A stretch of DNA of 64,000 nucleotides from Fulvivirga ulvae. Its GTDB lineage: Bacteria; Bacteroidota; Bacteroidia; Cytophagales; Cyclobacteriaceae. The stretch is from positions 4,303,501 to 4,367,500 of the forward strand of contig NZ_CP089981.1 of NCBI RefSeq assembly GCF_021389975.1. The letters are read 5' to 3'. Position 1 is the stretch's first letter. Each line of letters starts with the position of its first letter. Below, one piece after another: positions 34,339 to 42,779 of the stretch. The notes below the pieces were generated by a model. That model made no database searches. It was not told where the DNA came from and was given only the letters and a program-made list of their open reading frames with translations. A program made the translations under genes and the position numbers.

Positions 34339-34809
34339 ATGGAAGAGTTCAGAGACGATTTGTATATTCTGCTGGATGTAATTATAGCCACAGTGCTAAC
34401 AGCAATTATTGGGTTTGAAAGGGAAAGTGCTCACAAACCGGCAGGAATGCGCACCAATATGATCGTTGGTGGAGCAACCTGTATGATTGTGGCGATTACG
34501 GTGCCACTGGTAAATTTCATTAATGAGTATAACCCGTCTGAAATTATCCGCACTGATCCTATCAGGGTACTGGAGGCTATCGTGGTTGGAGTGAGCTTTA
34601 TCGGTGCCGGAACCATAATTAAAGCAGAGCATAAAGAGCGTGTTATCGGGCTTACCACTGCCGCTACCTTGCTTTTTAGTTGTGCTATTGGAGCAAGTGC
34701 TGCACTGAAGCAGTACGTGCTCGCCATTGGCGCCACTTTTTTGGTTATTGTTATCAATTATGTCGTAAAAGAAGTCACACGTTATTTTTCCGATAGTATG
34801 GAAAGGTAG
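34339..34809 (+). CDS. MgtC/SapB family membrane protein
   Basis: The 156-aa protein has about four helices. Family hallmarks are LTAIIGFERESAHKPAGMRTNMIV (the MgtC N-terminal GxERE-type motif), VGVSFIGAGTIIK and LTTAATLLFSCAIGASAA. MgtC-like proteins affect magnesium homeostasis or the ATP synthase in other bacteria; a role here is unknown. It is 3 bp downstream of the second PAP2 gene. Confidence 0.9.
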   Translation: MEEFRDDLYILLDVIIATVLTAIIGFERESAHKPAGMRTNMIVGGATCMIVAITVPLVNFINEYNPSEIIRTDPIRVLEAIVVGVSFIGAGTIIKAEHKERVIGLTTAATLLFSCAIGASAALKQYVLAIGATFLVIVINYVVKEVTRYFSDSMER

Positions 34810-34821
34810 CTCATGATTAAA

Positions 34822-35070
34822 CTAGTGATTTCGGAGCGCCTCGATTAACTCATTTTTTGACATTTTGGATCTGCCTTCAATCCCTACTTCTTTGGCTTTC
34901 TCATAAAGGTCTTCCTTAGACCGGGCTTCGTATTTACTGGATTGTCCCCCCTTTTTTCCGGGCTTTTTACTATTTGCTATTCGGGCAGCTTTTTCTTTAC
35001 TTATACCTTCGTCTCGAAGTACCTCATATTTTTCATCATTCTTTATTGATGATCCGTGATTCTTAGCCAT
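34822..35070 (-). CDS. Small Rho_N-domain protein (DUF7218-like)
   Basis: From the ATG at 35070 the product is 82 aa. It starts MAKNHGSSIKNDEKYEVLR, has the 'GISKEKAARIANSKKPGKKGGQ' segment and ends in a Rho termination-factor N-terminal-like helix pair (DLYEKAKEVGIEGRSKMSKNELIEALRNH). A longer form from 35157 adds 29 residues that look unrelated. The family is common near stress genes in many bacteria. It probably binds nucleic acid. Confidence 0.83.
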   Translation of the reverse strand: MAKNHGSSIKNDEKYEVLRDEGISKEKAARIANSKKPGKKGGQSSKYEARSKEDLYEKAKEVGIEGRSKMSKNELIEALRNH

Positions 35071-35209
35071 AATATTAGATGTTTGATACATCATAAAGGC
35101 TGAAAGAACCATACCAAAACGAAAAAAGTCAATCAGATCATTATTAATGAAGAGCACCCTTTATAAGGATGTGGAAAGACTGCTATAACTCCGTAGAAGA
35201 AAATGTATT

Positions 35210-36001
35210 TTATTTATCAGAAAGCTTCTTTACTTCTTTCTTTAGCATTTCAAGGTCATTTTCAAGCTTCTCCATTCTTTTGGCATCCACCAATCCTGAT
35301 TCTATGAATACGGAAGTGATTTTGCCTTTAATTTTCCAAAGTTCTAGTATTTTACTACTTTCCAGGCTATAGGTCTTGAAGCGGCTGTTGTCACTTTTAA
35401 GAATTAAAAGCTTTTTGTCATTTTCATAGTAGTATACCCTTTTTGCTACAATGCCATCTTTTGTAATAACCACACACAAAGTACCATTTTCTACAGACTC
35501 TTTGTTTTCGCTATATTCACAGATTACTATTTCCCGGGGGTAAACCGTTGGGATCATACTTTCGCCCTCAATCTCGAAAAGCCGGTAACTTCCGTTCTCA
35601 AAACCGGGAATTTGGTAAACTTTTAGCGTCTTTATATACTCAGGGTTTTCAAAACCTTCTATATATCCTGCGTGGGCTTCCTCCCTCACTAATGGAATCA
35701 CCGAAAGATCATCGGATCTTACGTCAATAAAAACCTTTTGAGTATCAACTTTATTGGATTGACGTTTTTCATCGTAAAAAATTTCTCCTACACCATTAAC
35801 TATCCAATTGCAATTTACGTTGAGTTCATTACTTAAATTGCGTAAAGTGTCTAGTGATATTTGAGATTTTCCACTTTCTATTTGAGAAAGGGCACCTTGA
35901 GAAATTCTTATTTTTTCTGCGAATTTTACCTGAGATAACTGCAAGAGTTCTCTTAGCATAGTTATTCTCCGGGGCTCAAATTTTGTTCCTTTCTTCTTCA
36001 T
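35210..36001 (-). CDS. LexA/CI-like repressor with XRE helix-turn-helix and S24 domain
   Basis: The 263-aa protein starts with an XRE-type HTH (about 14-70, LSQVKFAEKIRISQGALSQIESGKSQISLDTL) followed by an S24-type domain. The cleavage-site Ala111-Gly112 (REEAHAGYIEG), nucleophile Ser148 (EGESMIPT) and Lys187 (IVAKRVY) are all present with spacing near that of LexA, so self-cleavage is plausible. A C-terminal coiled coil (about 235-263) may aid dimerisation. In phages such proteins hold lysogeny; no prophage genes are visible here. The divergent promoter region with repeated TGATATT may be its operator. Confidence 0.88.
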   Translation of the reverse strand: MKKKGTKFEPRRITMLRELLQLSQVKFAEKIRISQGALSQIESGKSQISLDTLRNLSNELNVNCNWIVNGVGEIFYDEKRQSNKVDTQKVFIDVRSDDLSVIPLVREEAHAGYIEGFENPEYIKTLKVYQIPGFENGSYRLFEIEGESMIPTVYPREIVICEYSENKESVENGTLCVVITKDGIVAKRVYYYENDKKLLILKSDNSRFKTYSLESSKILELWKIKGKITSVFIESGLVDAKRMEKLENDLEMLKKEVKKLSDK

Positions 36002-36026
36002 TTATTAATAGGCTTATAAAACATTA

Positions 36027-36047
36027 TGATATTAGTCTTGTGATATT
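36027..36047. promoter_or_regulatory. Direct repeat TGATATT in divergent promoter region
   Basis: TGATATT occurs at 36027-36033 and 36041-36047, 14 bp apart, about 30-45 bp upstream of the repressor start. It may be a repressor operator or chance in an AT-rich stretch. Confidence 0.3.
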
Positions 36048-36154
36048 GTTCCGTATTAGATACATTCACACTGACTTGTCTTTCGTTTGAAAGAATACCA
36101 GATCCCTTATAAAGCTATCAAAAAGTTAGGCAAATACTCATTGAATAAAAAAAT

Positions 36155-36580
36155 ATGCTAAAAATAACTTCAATAATTATTGCGGAAGATGATTCCGATG
36201 ATAGACTTTTAATTGAGGATGCTTTAAATGAGAATAACATACCTAGCGAAAAGTTGATTTTTGTTTCCGATGGAGAGGAATTAATGGATCGGCTTAAAGA
36301 CAAAGCTAATCAGCCAGCCATGGTGTTTCTCGACTTGAATATGCCCAAGAAGGATGGGCGGCAGGCGTTGAAGGAAATTAAGCAGGATGAAAAGCTTAAA
36401 CATATTCCTATCATTGTTTTTTCAACTTCAAGCTCAGAAGAGGACATTAGAACTTCTTATAAAAACGGAGTAAATACCTATTTTACAAAACCTTCGAAAT
36501 ACAGCGACATGCTGGAAATAATAGCTGCGGTTAAGGCGTACTGGTGGGAAAAGGCCGCTATAGTAAACGTTAATGGTTAA
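36155..36580 (+). CDS. Rcp1-like single-domain response regulator
   Basis: This is a 141-aa receiver with AEDDSDDRLL, FVSDGEELMDRL, Asp60 in MVFLDLNMPKKDG, FSTSSSEED and the Lys in YFTKPS. It is close in pattern to the receiver at 29279. No kinase is adjacent. Its 3' end overlaps the convergent kinase-like gene by 11 bp. Confidence 0.92.
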   Translation: MLKITSIIIAEDDSDDRLLIEDALNENNIPSEKLIFVSDGEELMDRLKDKANQPAMVFLDLNMPKKDGRQALKEIKQDEKLKHIPIIVFSTSSSEEDIRTSYKNGVNTYFTKPSKYSDMLEIIAAVKAYWWEKAAIVNVNG

Positions 36581-37781
36581 TCAGTGTGTGGAATATGACC
36601 GACGCGCTATCCAGCTTTGCCCTTCTTTCTTTTAAAATACGGACATGCTTTTCTCCGAGTTGGCGATACACTGACTCAGGATACACTCTGAATGCGTTAT
36701 CAATTACAGAGTCGCTTAATACATTTTGCACATGTTCTGCCTGGCTGATAAACTGATCTAACGATACGTTTCTGAGGATATACCGGTCAATATCCTTTGA
36801 GTTTCGGATCAGCCCGGATATATCGTCATACTGAGCATTGAAAGACTGAAACTTATTATTGATGGCCAGGGCAACCTGGTTTAATAACCCGTCATCAAAT
36901 TTAAAGAAAGCCATGTCTCTGTCCATCACAATAGGACGTGCGATAGGCAAAGTTTCTGAATGATAAACGGCCCATTCATACTGGCCCCCGTGCCTGTCCC
37001 AGTCACTGATAGTAAAATCAAGCAAACGAGCCTTGAGGTATTCGAGTGAGTCTATTACCAAACTCTTATTCATAGCTCCGGTTAATACCTCCTTCGTAGA
37101 AATTATGTCATCCGGATGGTTAAAATTATAACTATCTGTCCATGATTTGTCAGGTTCTTCTTCCAGTATCATTACCCTTCCAGACAATTGTGCCTGAATA
37201 ACTTCTGTCATCGTACTATCATAAGGTATGAAATACATTGTTGGCGAAGTATGCAAAATATCTAGTGCTTTTTCGAACCGTTCGGTTACCAATGCTCCAA
37301 AAGGGTTAAGGGCTGAGGCCTGATCTCTGAATAATGGTCGCAAAAAAGAATACTGTAAAAATACAGGTAAAGCTCTTGACTGATCCTTGTTAACTGATCT
37401 TAAGGTATAGGTTCTTTCACTTTCATTTTTCAATTTAACGCTGAACGTTTGTTGTCCCCCGCCAACTTCTTCAAAGGTTAAACCTCCCATTATAGTATCC
37501 ATTTCAAAAACGGGTAGATTAACAGGTGTTGCCCACTGAGTTCTGTAGTGGTCACCTAAAATTCGAGTAGCTATTGCACCGCGATTGTAGAAATCGGAGA
37601 GCAACACGGTTGCAGAGTCTCCTAAATGTCTGACATTATATAATTGTTTTGCGCTATACAGCCTATATTCATCTGAAAAAGCTTTTTTCTCCCGGTCATT
37701 AAATAGATTAGGCAATAGAAAAGCTGCAGCAAGGGTCACAACCAATATAAGTAAGCTCGTACGTAATATTTTGATTATCAT
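36570..37781 (-). CDS. Stand-alone copy of the kinase-like domain, membrane anchored
   Basis: From the ATG at 37781 the protein is 403 aa. An N-terminal membrane helix or signal anchor (about 5-23) precedes a domain homologous to residues 420-770 of the large outer-membrane protein at 16257. Shared elements in order are GDHYRTQWATPV, EVGGGQQT (106-112), YTLRSVNK (Lys132), SDWDRHGGQ (259-267) and RPIVMDRDM (282-290). The DWDRHxxQ plus D-R-D pattern recalls the catalytic loop and metal-binding motif of atypical kinases such as HipA, Fam20 and CotH. Kinase activity is inference; the homology between the two proteins is seen directly. Confidence 0.75.
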   Translation of the reverse strand: MIIKILRTSLLILVVTLAAAFLLPNLFNDREKKAFSDEYRLYSAKQLYNVRHLGDSATVLLSDFYNRGAIATRILGDHYRTQWATPVNLPVFEMDTIMGGLTFEEVGGGQQTFSVKLKNESERTYTLRSVNKDQSRALPVFLQYSFLRPLFRDQASALNPFGALVTERFEKALDILHTSPTMYFIPYDSTMTEVIQAQLSGRVMILEEEPDKSWTDSYNFNHPDDIISTKEVLTGAMNKSLVIDSLEYLKARLLDFTISDWDRHGGQYEWAVYHSETLPIARPIVMDRDMAFFKFDDGLLNQVALAINNKFQSFNAQYDDISGLIRNSKDIDRYILRNVSLDQFISQAEHVQNVLSDSVIDNAFRVYPESVYRQLGEKHVRILKERRAKLDSASVIFHTLINH

Positions 37782-37880
37782 GTTTATTTCATAATTAAAC
37801 AGGCCATAATAATGCCACTGGTTGATCAACGCTGTGACATATGAAATTTAGTTATAACCTGCGGAATTAAAAGCGAACAT

Positions 37881-37898
37881 TGAGGGGATAATTCCACA
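37881..37898. promoter_or_regulatory. Half-site of the NtrC-type palindrome before yqaE
   Basis: TGAGGGGATAATTCCACA has a perfect right arm ATTCCACA but only 4 of 8 left-arm matches. It lies about 51 bp upstream of a sigma-54-like element and about 90 bp before the yqaE start. Confidence 0.35.
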
Positions 37899-37938
37899 TC
37901 TTATTAAAATTTTATGCATGGAAGCATTCCAATGTTTT

Positions 37939-37954
37939 CGGCAAGGTATTTTCA
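37939..37954 (+). promoter_or_regulatory. Sigma-54-like element before yqaE
   Basis: CGGCAAGGTATTTTCA has GG-N10-TC spacing and the same TTTC -12 variant as the elements at 23841 and 24021. It ends 26 bp before the ATG at 37981. Confidence 0.35.
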
Positions 37955-37980
37955 GCTTTATTCTTTCAAAAAGAAGAATT

Positions 37981-38145
37981 ATGTCAATATTAATGGTAAT
38001 ACTAACTTTACTACTGCCGCCTTTGGCAGTGGCTATTAGATATGGGATTGCGTCGAGTGAATTCCTTATTAATCTGTTACTAACTCTTTTGGGATGGTTA
38101 CCCGGAGTAATTCATGGGTTCTGGGTTCAGTCGAAAACAACTTAA
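37981..38145 (+). CDS. YqaE/Pmp3-family membrane peptide
   Basis: From the ATG at 37981 the product is 54 aa with two helices. LTLLLPPLAVAIRYG and FLINLLLTLLGWLPGVIHGFWV match the Pmp3/UPF0057 pattern. A longer in-frame start at 37918 adds residues without family character. Pmp3 proteins help keep membrane potential under salt or cold stress in plants and yeast; in bacteria they are stress-linked. Its 3' end overlaps the convergent methyltransferase stop by 4 bp. Confidence 0.88.
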   Translation: MSILMVILTLLLPPLAVAIRYGIASSEFLINLLLTLLGWLPGVIHGFWVQSKTT

Positions 38146-38927
38146 AACTGTAAAATGTAGTGTTGTTTTCGTAAGTCTGGTTTAAAAAATACCAGACCCA
38201 TCTGATAAAGGTCAATGCTGAGGCTTACCCGGTAATGGGAGCGTATCTCATACCACGCCTGCTCCATTTCCTTTGACCAATGGATATCATCAAAAATAAA
38301 ACACGACTGATCATGAATTTTTGTAAGCATGATATCGAAATAAGATATCGTGGGAGCATAACGATGATTGGCATCCACAAAGGCAACATCTATTGGCAAT
38401 GAACTTTCTATAAATGACTGCAGGTTATCGTCTATGTTGCCTTCAATAATTCGTGCGTTTTTTGCACCAAACTGGTGAAAGGTATTAGTCGCAATTTTGC
38501 ATAGCGATGGTGATCCTTCAAAAGTTGAAACTATAGCATTTTTATTACTTGTAGCCAAATACAAAGTATTTACACCCAGCGATGTTCCAAGTTCCAGAAT
38601 ATTTTTAGCCTCAAGAAACCTGCACAGCCGGTATAACATTTCAGAGTACTTGTTGCTGGTTAAACCCTTTGTAGCTATATCACTGATTTTTCTGGTATGG
38701 TCGTTGGAAACCTTAGAGCCCGCGCCAAAATCAATTACCGGTATGGTTTGGTTGCTGCTTTTATATTGGTTTCTCAGCATTTCTAAGGCTTCAAAATGAT
38801 TGTTTTTATCACTGGCCTTTAATACCGAGGTATAAAGCTCATAAATATAAGGTGCCTGTAGAGAATGTTTGTCTACTGCATTCAGCCAGTACTTTACGTA
38901 GCTGGTGAGTTGGTGAAGTTTTGACAA
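38142..38927 (-). CDS. Class I SAM-dependent methyltransferase (O-methyltransferase-like)
   Basis: The 261-aa protein has the SAM-binding motif I LELGTSLGVNTLYLA (about 116-130), a following acidic residue (STFEGSP), and motif IDVAFVDANHRY with a FIFDDIHWS segment as in small-molecule O-methyltransferases such as the CmoA/COMT-like group. The substrate is unknown. It is 1 bp downstream of apaG and probably in its operon. Confidence 0.82.
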   Translation of the reverse strand: MSKLHQLTSYVKYWLNAVDKHSLQAPYIYELYTSVLKASDKNNHFEALEMLRNQYKSSNQTIPVIDFGAGSKVSNDHTRKISDIATKGLTSNKYSEMLYRLCRFLEAKNILELGTSLGVNTLYLATSNKNAIVSTFEGSPSLCKIATNTFHQFGAKNARIIEGNIDDNLQSFIESSLPIDVAFVDANHRYAPTISYFDIMLTKIHDQSCFIFDDIHWSKEMEQAWYEIRSHYRVSLSIDLYQMGLVFFKPDLRKQHYILQF

Positions 38928-38928
38928 T

Positions 38929-39315
38929 TTAATTCAGTTTGAACGGGGCTACCATGTTAAATTCGGGAATAGTTACTTCAAACCGGTGGCCATCAACTAT
39001 TCTTTCCATAAGATAAGTGCCTAGCATCTTACCAAGACCTGATTTTAGGTTGCACCCGGAAACATACTGATGATACTGGTTAGGTTCTAAAATAGGTTGC
39101 TGACCTACAACACCTTCGCCTTCTACTTCTCTGGATAAAAAGCCAGCATCATGTATATGCCAATGTCGTCTTAGTAATTGGATCGTATTTTCACTTTGAT
39201 TTTCAATGGTAACCTTATAGGTAAATACATAATGGTACTGACTTGGGCTTGAATAGGCCGGCTGATATTCGGTTTCTACACTTACCTTAATGCCTTTTGT
39301 TATTTCAGTTACCAT
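38929..39315 (-). CDS. apaG: ApaG domain protein
   Basis: From the ATG at 39315 the protein is 128 aa, the normal ApaG length; 12 further codons upstream lack family character. Hallmarks are GIKVSVETEYQPAYSSPSQ, FTYKVTIENQSENTIQLLRRHWHIHDA and PILEPNQYHQYVSGCNL. ApaG is a fibronectin-III-like fold tied to Co2+ resistance and Ap4A metabolism in enterobacteria, though its biochemical job is unsettled. It precedes the methyltransferase by 1 bp. Confidence 0.9.
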   Translation of the reverse strand: MVTEITKGIKVSVETEYQPAYSSPSQYHYVFTYKVTIENQSENTIQLLRRHWHIHDAGFLSREVEGEGVVGQQPILEPNQYHQYVSGCNLKSGLGKMLGTYLMERIVDGHRFEVTIPEFNMVAPFKLN

Positions 39316-39503
39316 AATCGTTTTTTTTACATGTGAGTAAAACAGGGTCAATTATTGCCACATGGAATTTGCTGCAAACTCTTTCCATCCTGCACAATAC
39401 CATAGCTCGTTTTAAAAGTTTTAGCGTATTTCTCTTTATAAAAACGGATATGAAATATAAGAAGTTTTAAATTTAAAAATCAAAAAAAAGTTATTGAAAA
39501 AAT

Positions 39504-40166
39504 ATGGATGTAAAAATTGCCTCTTCCTGGAAACAACACCTTGAAAATGAATTCAATAAAGAGTATTTCCATAACCTGGTCAATTTTGTGAGAAATGAGT
39601 ATAAGACGCATACTGTTTATCCTCCGGGAAAGGAGATTTTCAATGCATTTGATCATTGTGATTTTGAAGCGGTAAAGGTGGTTATCATAGGGCAGGACCC
39701 TTATCATGGTCCCGGTCAGGCGAATGGTCTTTGTTTCTCTGTTAGAGACGGTATTAGAAAGCCGCCTTCACTACTCAATATTTTCAAGGAAATTAAAAAT
39801 GATCTTGGTAAGGAAATTCCTGAGTCCGGAAATCTTGAAAGATGGGCGAATCAAGGAGTTTTATTGCTAAATGCTACGTTGACCGTTAGAGCAAATACGG
39901 CAGGGTCGCATCAAAATAAAGGGTGGGAAGAGTTTACCGATTCAGTAATTAAAAAGCTATCTGATGAAAAGGAAGGACTGGTTTTCTTGTTGTGGGGTTC
40001 ATATGCACAAAAGAAAGGAGTAGTTATAGATGAAAATAAACATTATGTACTTAAATGTGCCCATCCGTCTCCATTTGCTGCAGACCGCGGTTTTTTTGGC
40101 TGCAAGCACTTTAGCAAAACTAACGAATATTTAAGGAAGATTGGCAAAACCGAAATAGACTGGTAA
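39504..40166 (+). CDS. ung: Uracil-DNA glycosylase
   Basis: This enzyme removes uracil from DNA to start base excision repair. The catalytic motif GQDPYHGPGQANGLCFSV has Asp65. The second active-site loop HPSPFAADRGFFGCKHF (about 189-205) is also intact. The 220-aa length is normal. It is a single gene with an SD-free leader and a strong hairpin after it. Confidence 0.95.
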   Translation: MDVKIASSWKQHLENEFNKEYFHNLVNFVRNEYKTHTVYPPGKEIFNAFDHCDFEAVKVVIIGQDPYHGPGQANGLCFSVRDGIRKPPSLLNIFKEIKNDLGKEIPESGNLERWANQGVLLLNATLTVRANTAGSHQNKGWEEFTDSVIKKLSDEKEGLVFLLWGSYAQKKGVVIDENKHYVLKCAHPSPFAADRGFFGCKHFSKTNEYLRKIGKTEIDW

Positions 40167-40177
40167 GTAGGGGGAAG

Positions 40178-40217
40178 TCAATATGATTTGGAGCCTTATG
40201 GATCCAAATCATATTGA
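40178..40217. terminator. Bidirectional hairpin between ung and lepB
   Basis: Fifteen paired bases (left arm 40178-40192, right arm 40203-40217) enclose a 10-nt loop. It lies 12 bp past the ung stop and 14 bp before the lepB stop, so it can terminate both convergent genes. Confidence 0.75.
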
Positions 40218-40230
40218 AAGTACTTTGGTT

Positions 40231-41379
40231 TTATTCTATAAGATTAAAAAATCTTCTCCAGCGTATTTTTCCACTAAACAGCCCTTCCTGGGGATCTAAT
40301 GATAACCAGATGAAAAAACCTTTGCCTACAATATGATCTTCAGGCACAAACCCCCAATATCTTGAATCCAGAGAATTGTGGCGGTTGTCGCCCATCATAA
40401 AGTAATAATTCTGATTAAAGGTATATTCTTTCACTTCCTTACCATCTATCAAAAGCTTGTCATCCACAATTTTAGCATCTTTATTATGATCATATAGCGT
40501 GATGACTTTACCATAAGTAAGCAAAGATTTCTTATCAATCGTTATGGTCTGTCCTTCCTTAGGGATTTCCAAAGGTCCATACCAATCTGCATTCCAGGGA
40601 AAAAGCTCCCTGTCATTAGGGAAAATTCTTGGTTCCCATTCGCTCTCTTCATAAGTTTTGTAAGGCTTAACCCCTTTTACAAAGGGTTGTTCCTTAAGCC
40701 GGGCAACCTCTTCATCAGTTATATAGAAAAGCTGATAAACCCCGCTTTCCCTGGTTTCGCTAATTTCAGGTTCCGAGATATTGAGATTCTCAAGTACCCT
40801 GTCACTTAACTTCGTATCAGATTGAACCACATAGGAGAATTGCATTTTTTCTGGGTTTTCCAAAGGTTTTCCGTTGATAACAACTTGTTTGTCTTCAATC
40901 TTAAGTATATCACCTGGCATACCAACACACCTCTTGATATAGTTAGTCTTCAGATCGACGGGATAATCAATCCAGTTGTTCCTATTTGGTTCTTCGAAGT
41001 TATTTTCTTCTATTCCTGGTACATTAAATACTACCACATCATTTCTTTTTACCTCTGAAATGCCAGGCAGTCTGTATTGAGGTAATTGTATCCAATCTAC
41101 ATACGAAGGTATGTTGGTTCCCCATATTTTCTGGTGAGTTAGAGGCACCTGCAGGGGAGTAGCAGGAGTTCTTGTGCCATAATGGAATTTGCTTACAAAT
41201 AAGAAATCACCAACAAGAAGTGACTTCTCCATCGAGGGAGTGGGGATGGTAAATGCTTCCATCAGCAACCACCTGATAATTGTTGCTGCAATAACGGCGA
41301 AAACAATGGCATCTACCCATTCTCTGGTTTTTGACTTAGGTTTTTCGTCTTTTTTCTTTTTCCAGAATTTCCAGTTCAT
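40231..41379 (-). CDS. lepB: Signal peptidase I
   Basis: LepB cleaves signal peptides from exported proteins at the inner membrane. A transmembrane helix (about 21-40) leads into the catalytic Ser49 (TIPTPSMEKSLLVGD) and Lys149 (NYIKRCVGMPGD). The C-terminal GDNRHNSLDSRYWGFVP box is present. At 382 aa it has the long insert between the Lys and the C-terminal box that is usual in Bacteroidota. It is transcribed leftward as the last gene of the minus-strand block. Confidence 0.95.
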   Translation of the reverse strand: MNWKFWKKKKDEKPKSKTREWVDAIVFAVIAATIIRWLLMEAFTIPTPSMEKSLLVGDFLFVSKFHYGTRTPATPLQVPLTHQKIWGTNIPSYVDWIQLPQYRLPGISEVKRNDVVVFNVPGIEENNFEEPNRNNWIDYPVDLKTNYIKRCVGMPGDILKIEDKQVVINGKPLENPEKMQFSYVVQSDTKLSDRVLENLNISEPEISETRESGVYQLFYITDEEVARLKEQPFVKGVKPYKTYEESEWEPRIFPNDRELFPWNADWYGPLEIPKEGQTITIDKKSLLTYGKVITLYDHNKDAKIVDDKLLIDGKEVKEYTFNQNYYFMMGDNRHNSLDSRYWGFVPEDHIVGKGFFIWLSLDPQEGLFSGKIRWRRFFNLIE

Positions 41380-41452
41380 GTGTTTTATTTTTGAAACGCT
41401 ACCTGAATAGTATTGCTTTTAGAACAAAGCTTACAAATAAAAGCGTTTTTAT

Positions 41453-42169
41453 TTAAAGTTTAAGAAAGTCGTTCATATCCAGGACTCCTTTTTTATCTCT
41501 TAGCCACTCTGCTACCATTACAGCACCTTTTGCAAACCCTTCTCTTGAATGAGCTGTATGCTTTATCTCGATGTCATCTACAGATGAGCTGTATTTAATG
41601 GTATGTGTACCTGGAACCTTATCCTCTCTTATCGAATTGATGACCAGGTCTTCCTTAGCTCCGTAAGGTTTATTGATCCATTGCTTTTTATGAGGAGTAT
41701 GTTTAAGTATACCTTCGGCCAGTGTAATAGCAGTACCACTGGGTGAATCTTTCTTCTCAGTGTGATGTATTTCTTCAATATCTACGTTGTACTCTTCAAA
41801 ACTATACATAAGCGTAGCAAGCTGCTCATTAAGTCTAAAAAAAAGGTTTACCCCTATGCTGTAATTAGATGCATAGAAGAAGGTGCCTTCTTTTTGCTTG
41901 CAGAGCGTTTCGATATCAGCTTTTTTGTCCAACCACCCGGTAGTGCCGCTCAATACAGGGATACTATTGTCAATGCAATAATTAATGTTATTATAAGCTG
42001 CGTCGGGCTGGCTGAACTCAATAGCAACATCTGTATTGGTACTATTGTGCTTTTTAATATCGTTTAGGTTATTTTCATTTATTTTACCTACAATATTATG
42101 TCCACGTTCTATGGCAATAGCTTCTATGGCTCTGCCCATTTTACCATAACCAAGTAAAAGTATGTTCAT
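41453..42169 (-). CDS. dapB: 4-hydroxy-tetrahydrodipicolinate reductase
   Basis: DapB reduces dihydrodipicolinate in lysine and diaminopimelate synthesis, using NAD(P)H. The N-terminal GYGKMGRAIE (cofactor loop) and the catalytic EEIHHTEKKDSPSGTA segment are present. The 238-aa length is typical for Bacteroidota. It follows the DUF5683 gene by 1 bp, so the two are co-transcribed. Confidence 0.94.
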   Translation of the reverse strand: MNILLLGYGKMGRAIEAIAIERGHNIVGKINENNLNDIKKHNSTNTDVAIEFSQPDAAYNNINYCIDNSIPVLSGTTGWLDKKADIETLCKQKEGTFFYASNYSIGVNLFFRLNEQLATLMYSFEEYNVDIEEIHHTEKKDSPSGTAITLAEGILKHTPHKKQWINKPYGAKEDLVINSIREDKVPGTHTIKYSSSVDDIEIKHTAHSREGFAKGAVMVAEWLRDKKGVLDMNDFLKL

Positions 42170-42170
42170 T

Positions 42171-42779
42171 CTAGAATTTTAGTTTTAAGGAAAGTCCGGC
42201 GTTATAGCCAAAAGATTCATTGCTGAACGCAGGCTCAAGAGATACTTGTAAGTTTGGATTTAGATCAAATTCTTTCAGGTGAGCATCAATATGTGCGTCA
42301 GCGATTTGAAGCAGGTAAAGCACACCTATCATGATCACATAGAAATCACGATCTCTTCGTTCACTATCAAGGTTATTGCGTAGCTGTGTTTCATTTCCGT
42401 AAGGAGATGAATAACCCGACTCATTAAGTGTTTTGAAAAGTTCCTTTCTTAGAAGTTTGTAGCGGTCATTATAGAAATCAACAGTAAACCCTAGTGCTAT
42501 AAATCCCCCATATACTATCGGAAGTTTCCAGTATTTTTTGTTGTAGACTTGCCCTGAACCAGGAAGGATAGCTGCATAGAGAGATGCCTTACGAGGTACG
42601 AATTGGTCTGCGTAAGTTTCAATCTCCTTTACTTCTATATTTTCACTATTCTCTATAATGATCTCCTCTGTTTCTGTATTTTCAACAGTATCGGGATTTG
42701 CCGATGGAGGTGTGATTTGTCCTATTGCCAGAGAGTAGCCTGAAATAAGAGCTATAAATATGAAATAAATGCTTTTCAT
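42171..42779 (-). CDS. DUF5683 membrane protein
   Basis: The 202-aa protein has a signal peptide (about 1-18), an acidic Glu/Asn-rich stretch, and then the family hallmark RKASLYAAILPGSGQVYNKKYWKLPIVYGG. One or two further hydrophobic segments follow and an outer-membrane-like final LKLKF. It is typically found with parB and dapB in Bacteroidota, as it is here. Function is unknown. Confidence 0.87.
   Translation of the reverse strand: MKSIYFIFIALISGYSLAIGQITPPSANPDTVENTETEEIIIENSENIEVKEIETYADQFVPRKASLYAAILPGSGQVYNKKYWKLPIVYGGFIALGFTVDFYNDRYKLLRKELFKTLNESGYSSPYGNETQLRNNLDSERRDRDFYVIMIGVLYLLQIADAHIDAHLKEFDLNPNLQVSLEPAFSNESFGYNAGLSLKLKF

Noticed and set aside
35210..36001. Prophage remnant around the CI-like repressor
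   Set aside because: Neighbours are chromosomal genes (Rho_N protein, receiver, MgtC); no phage structural or replication gene is present.
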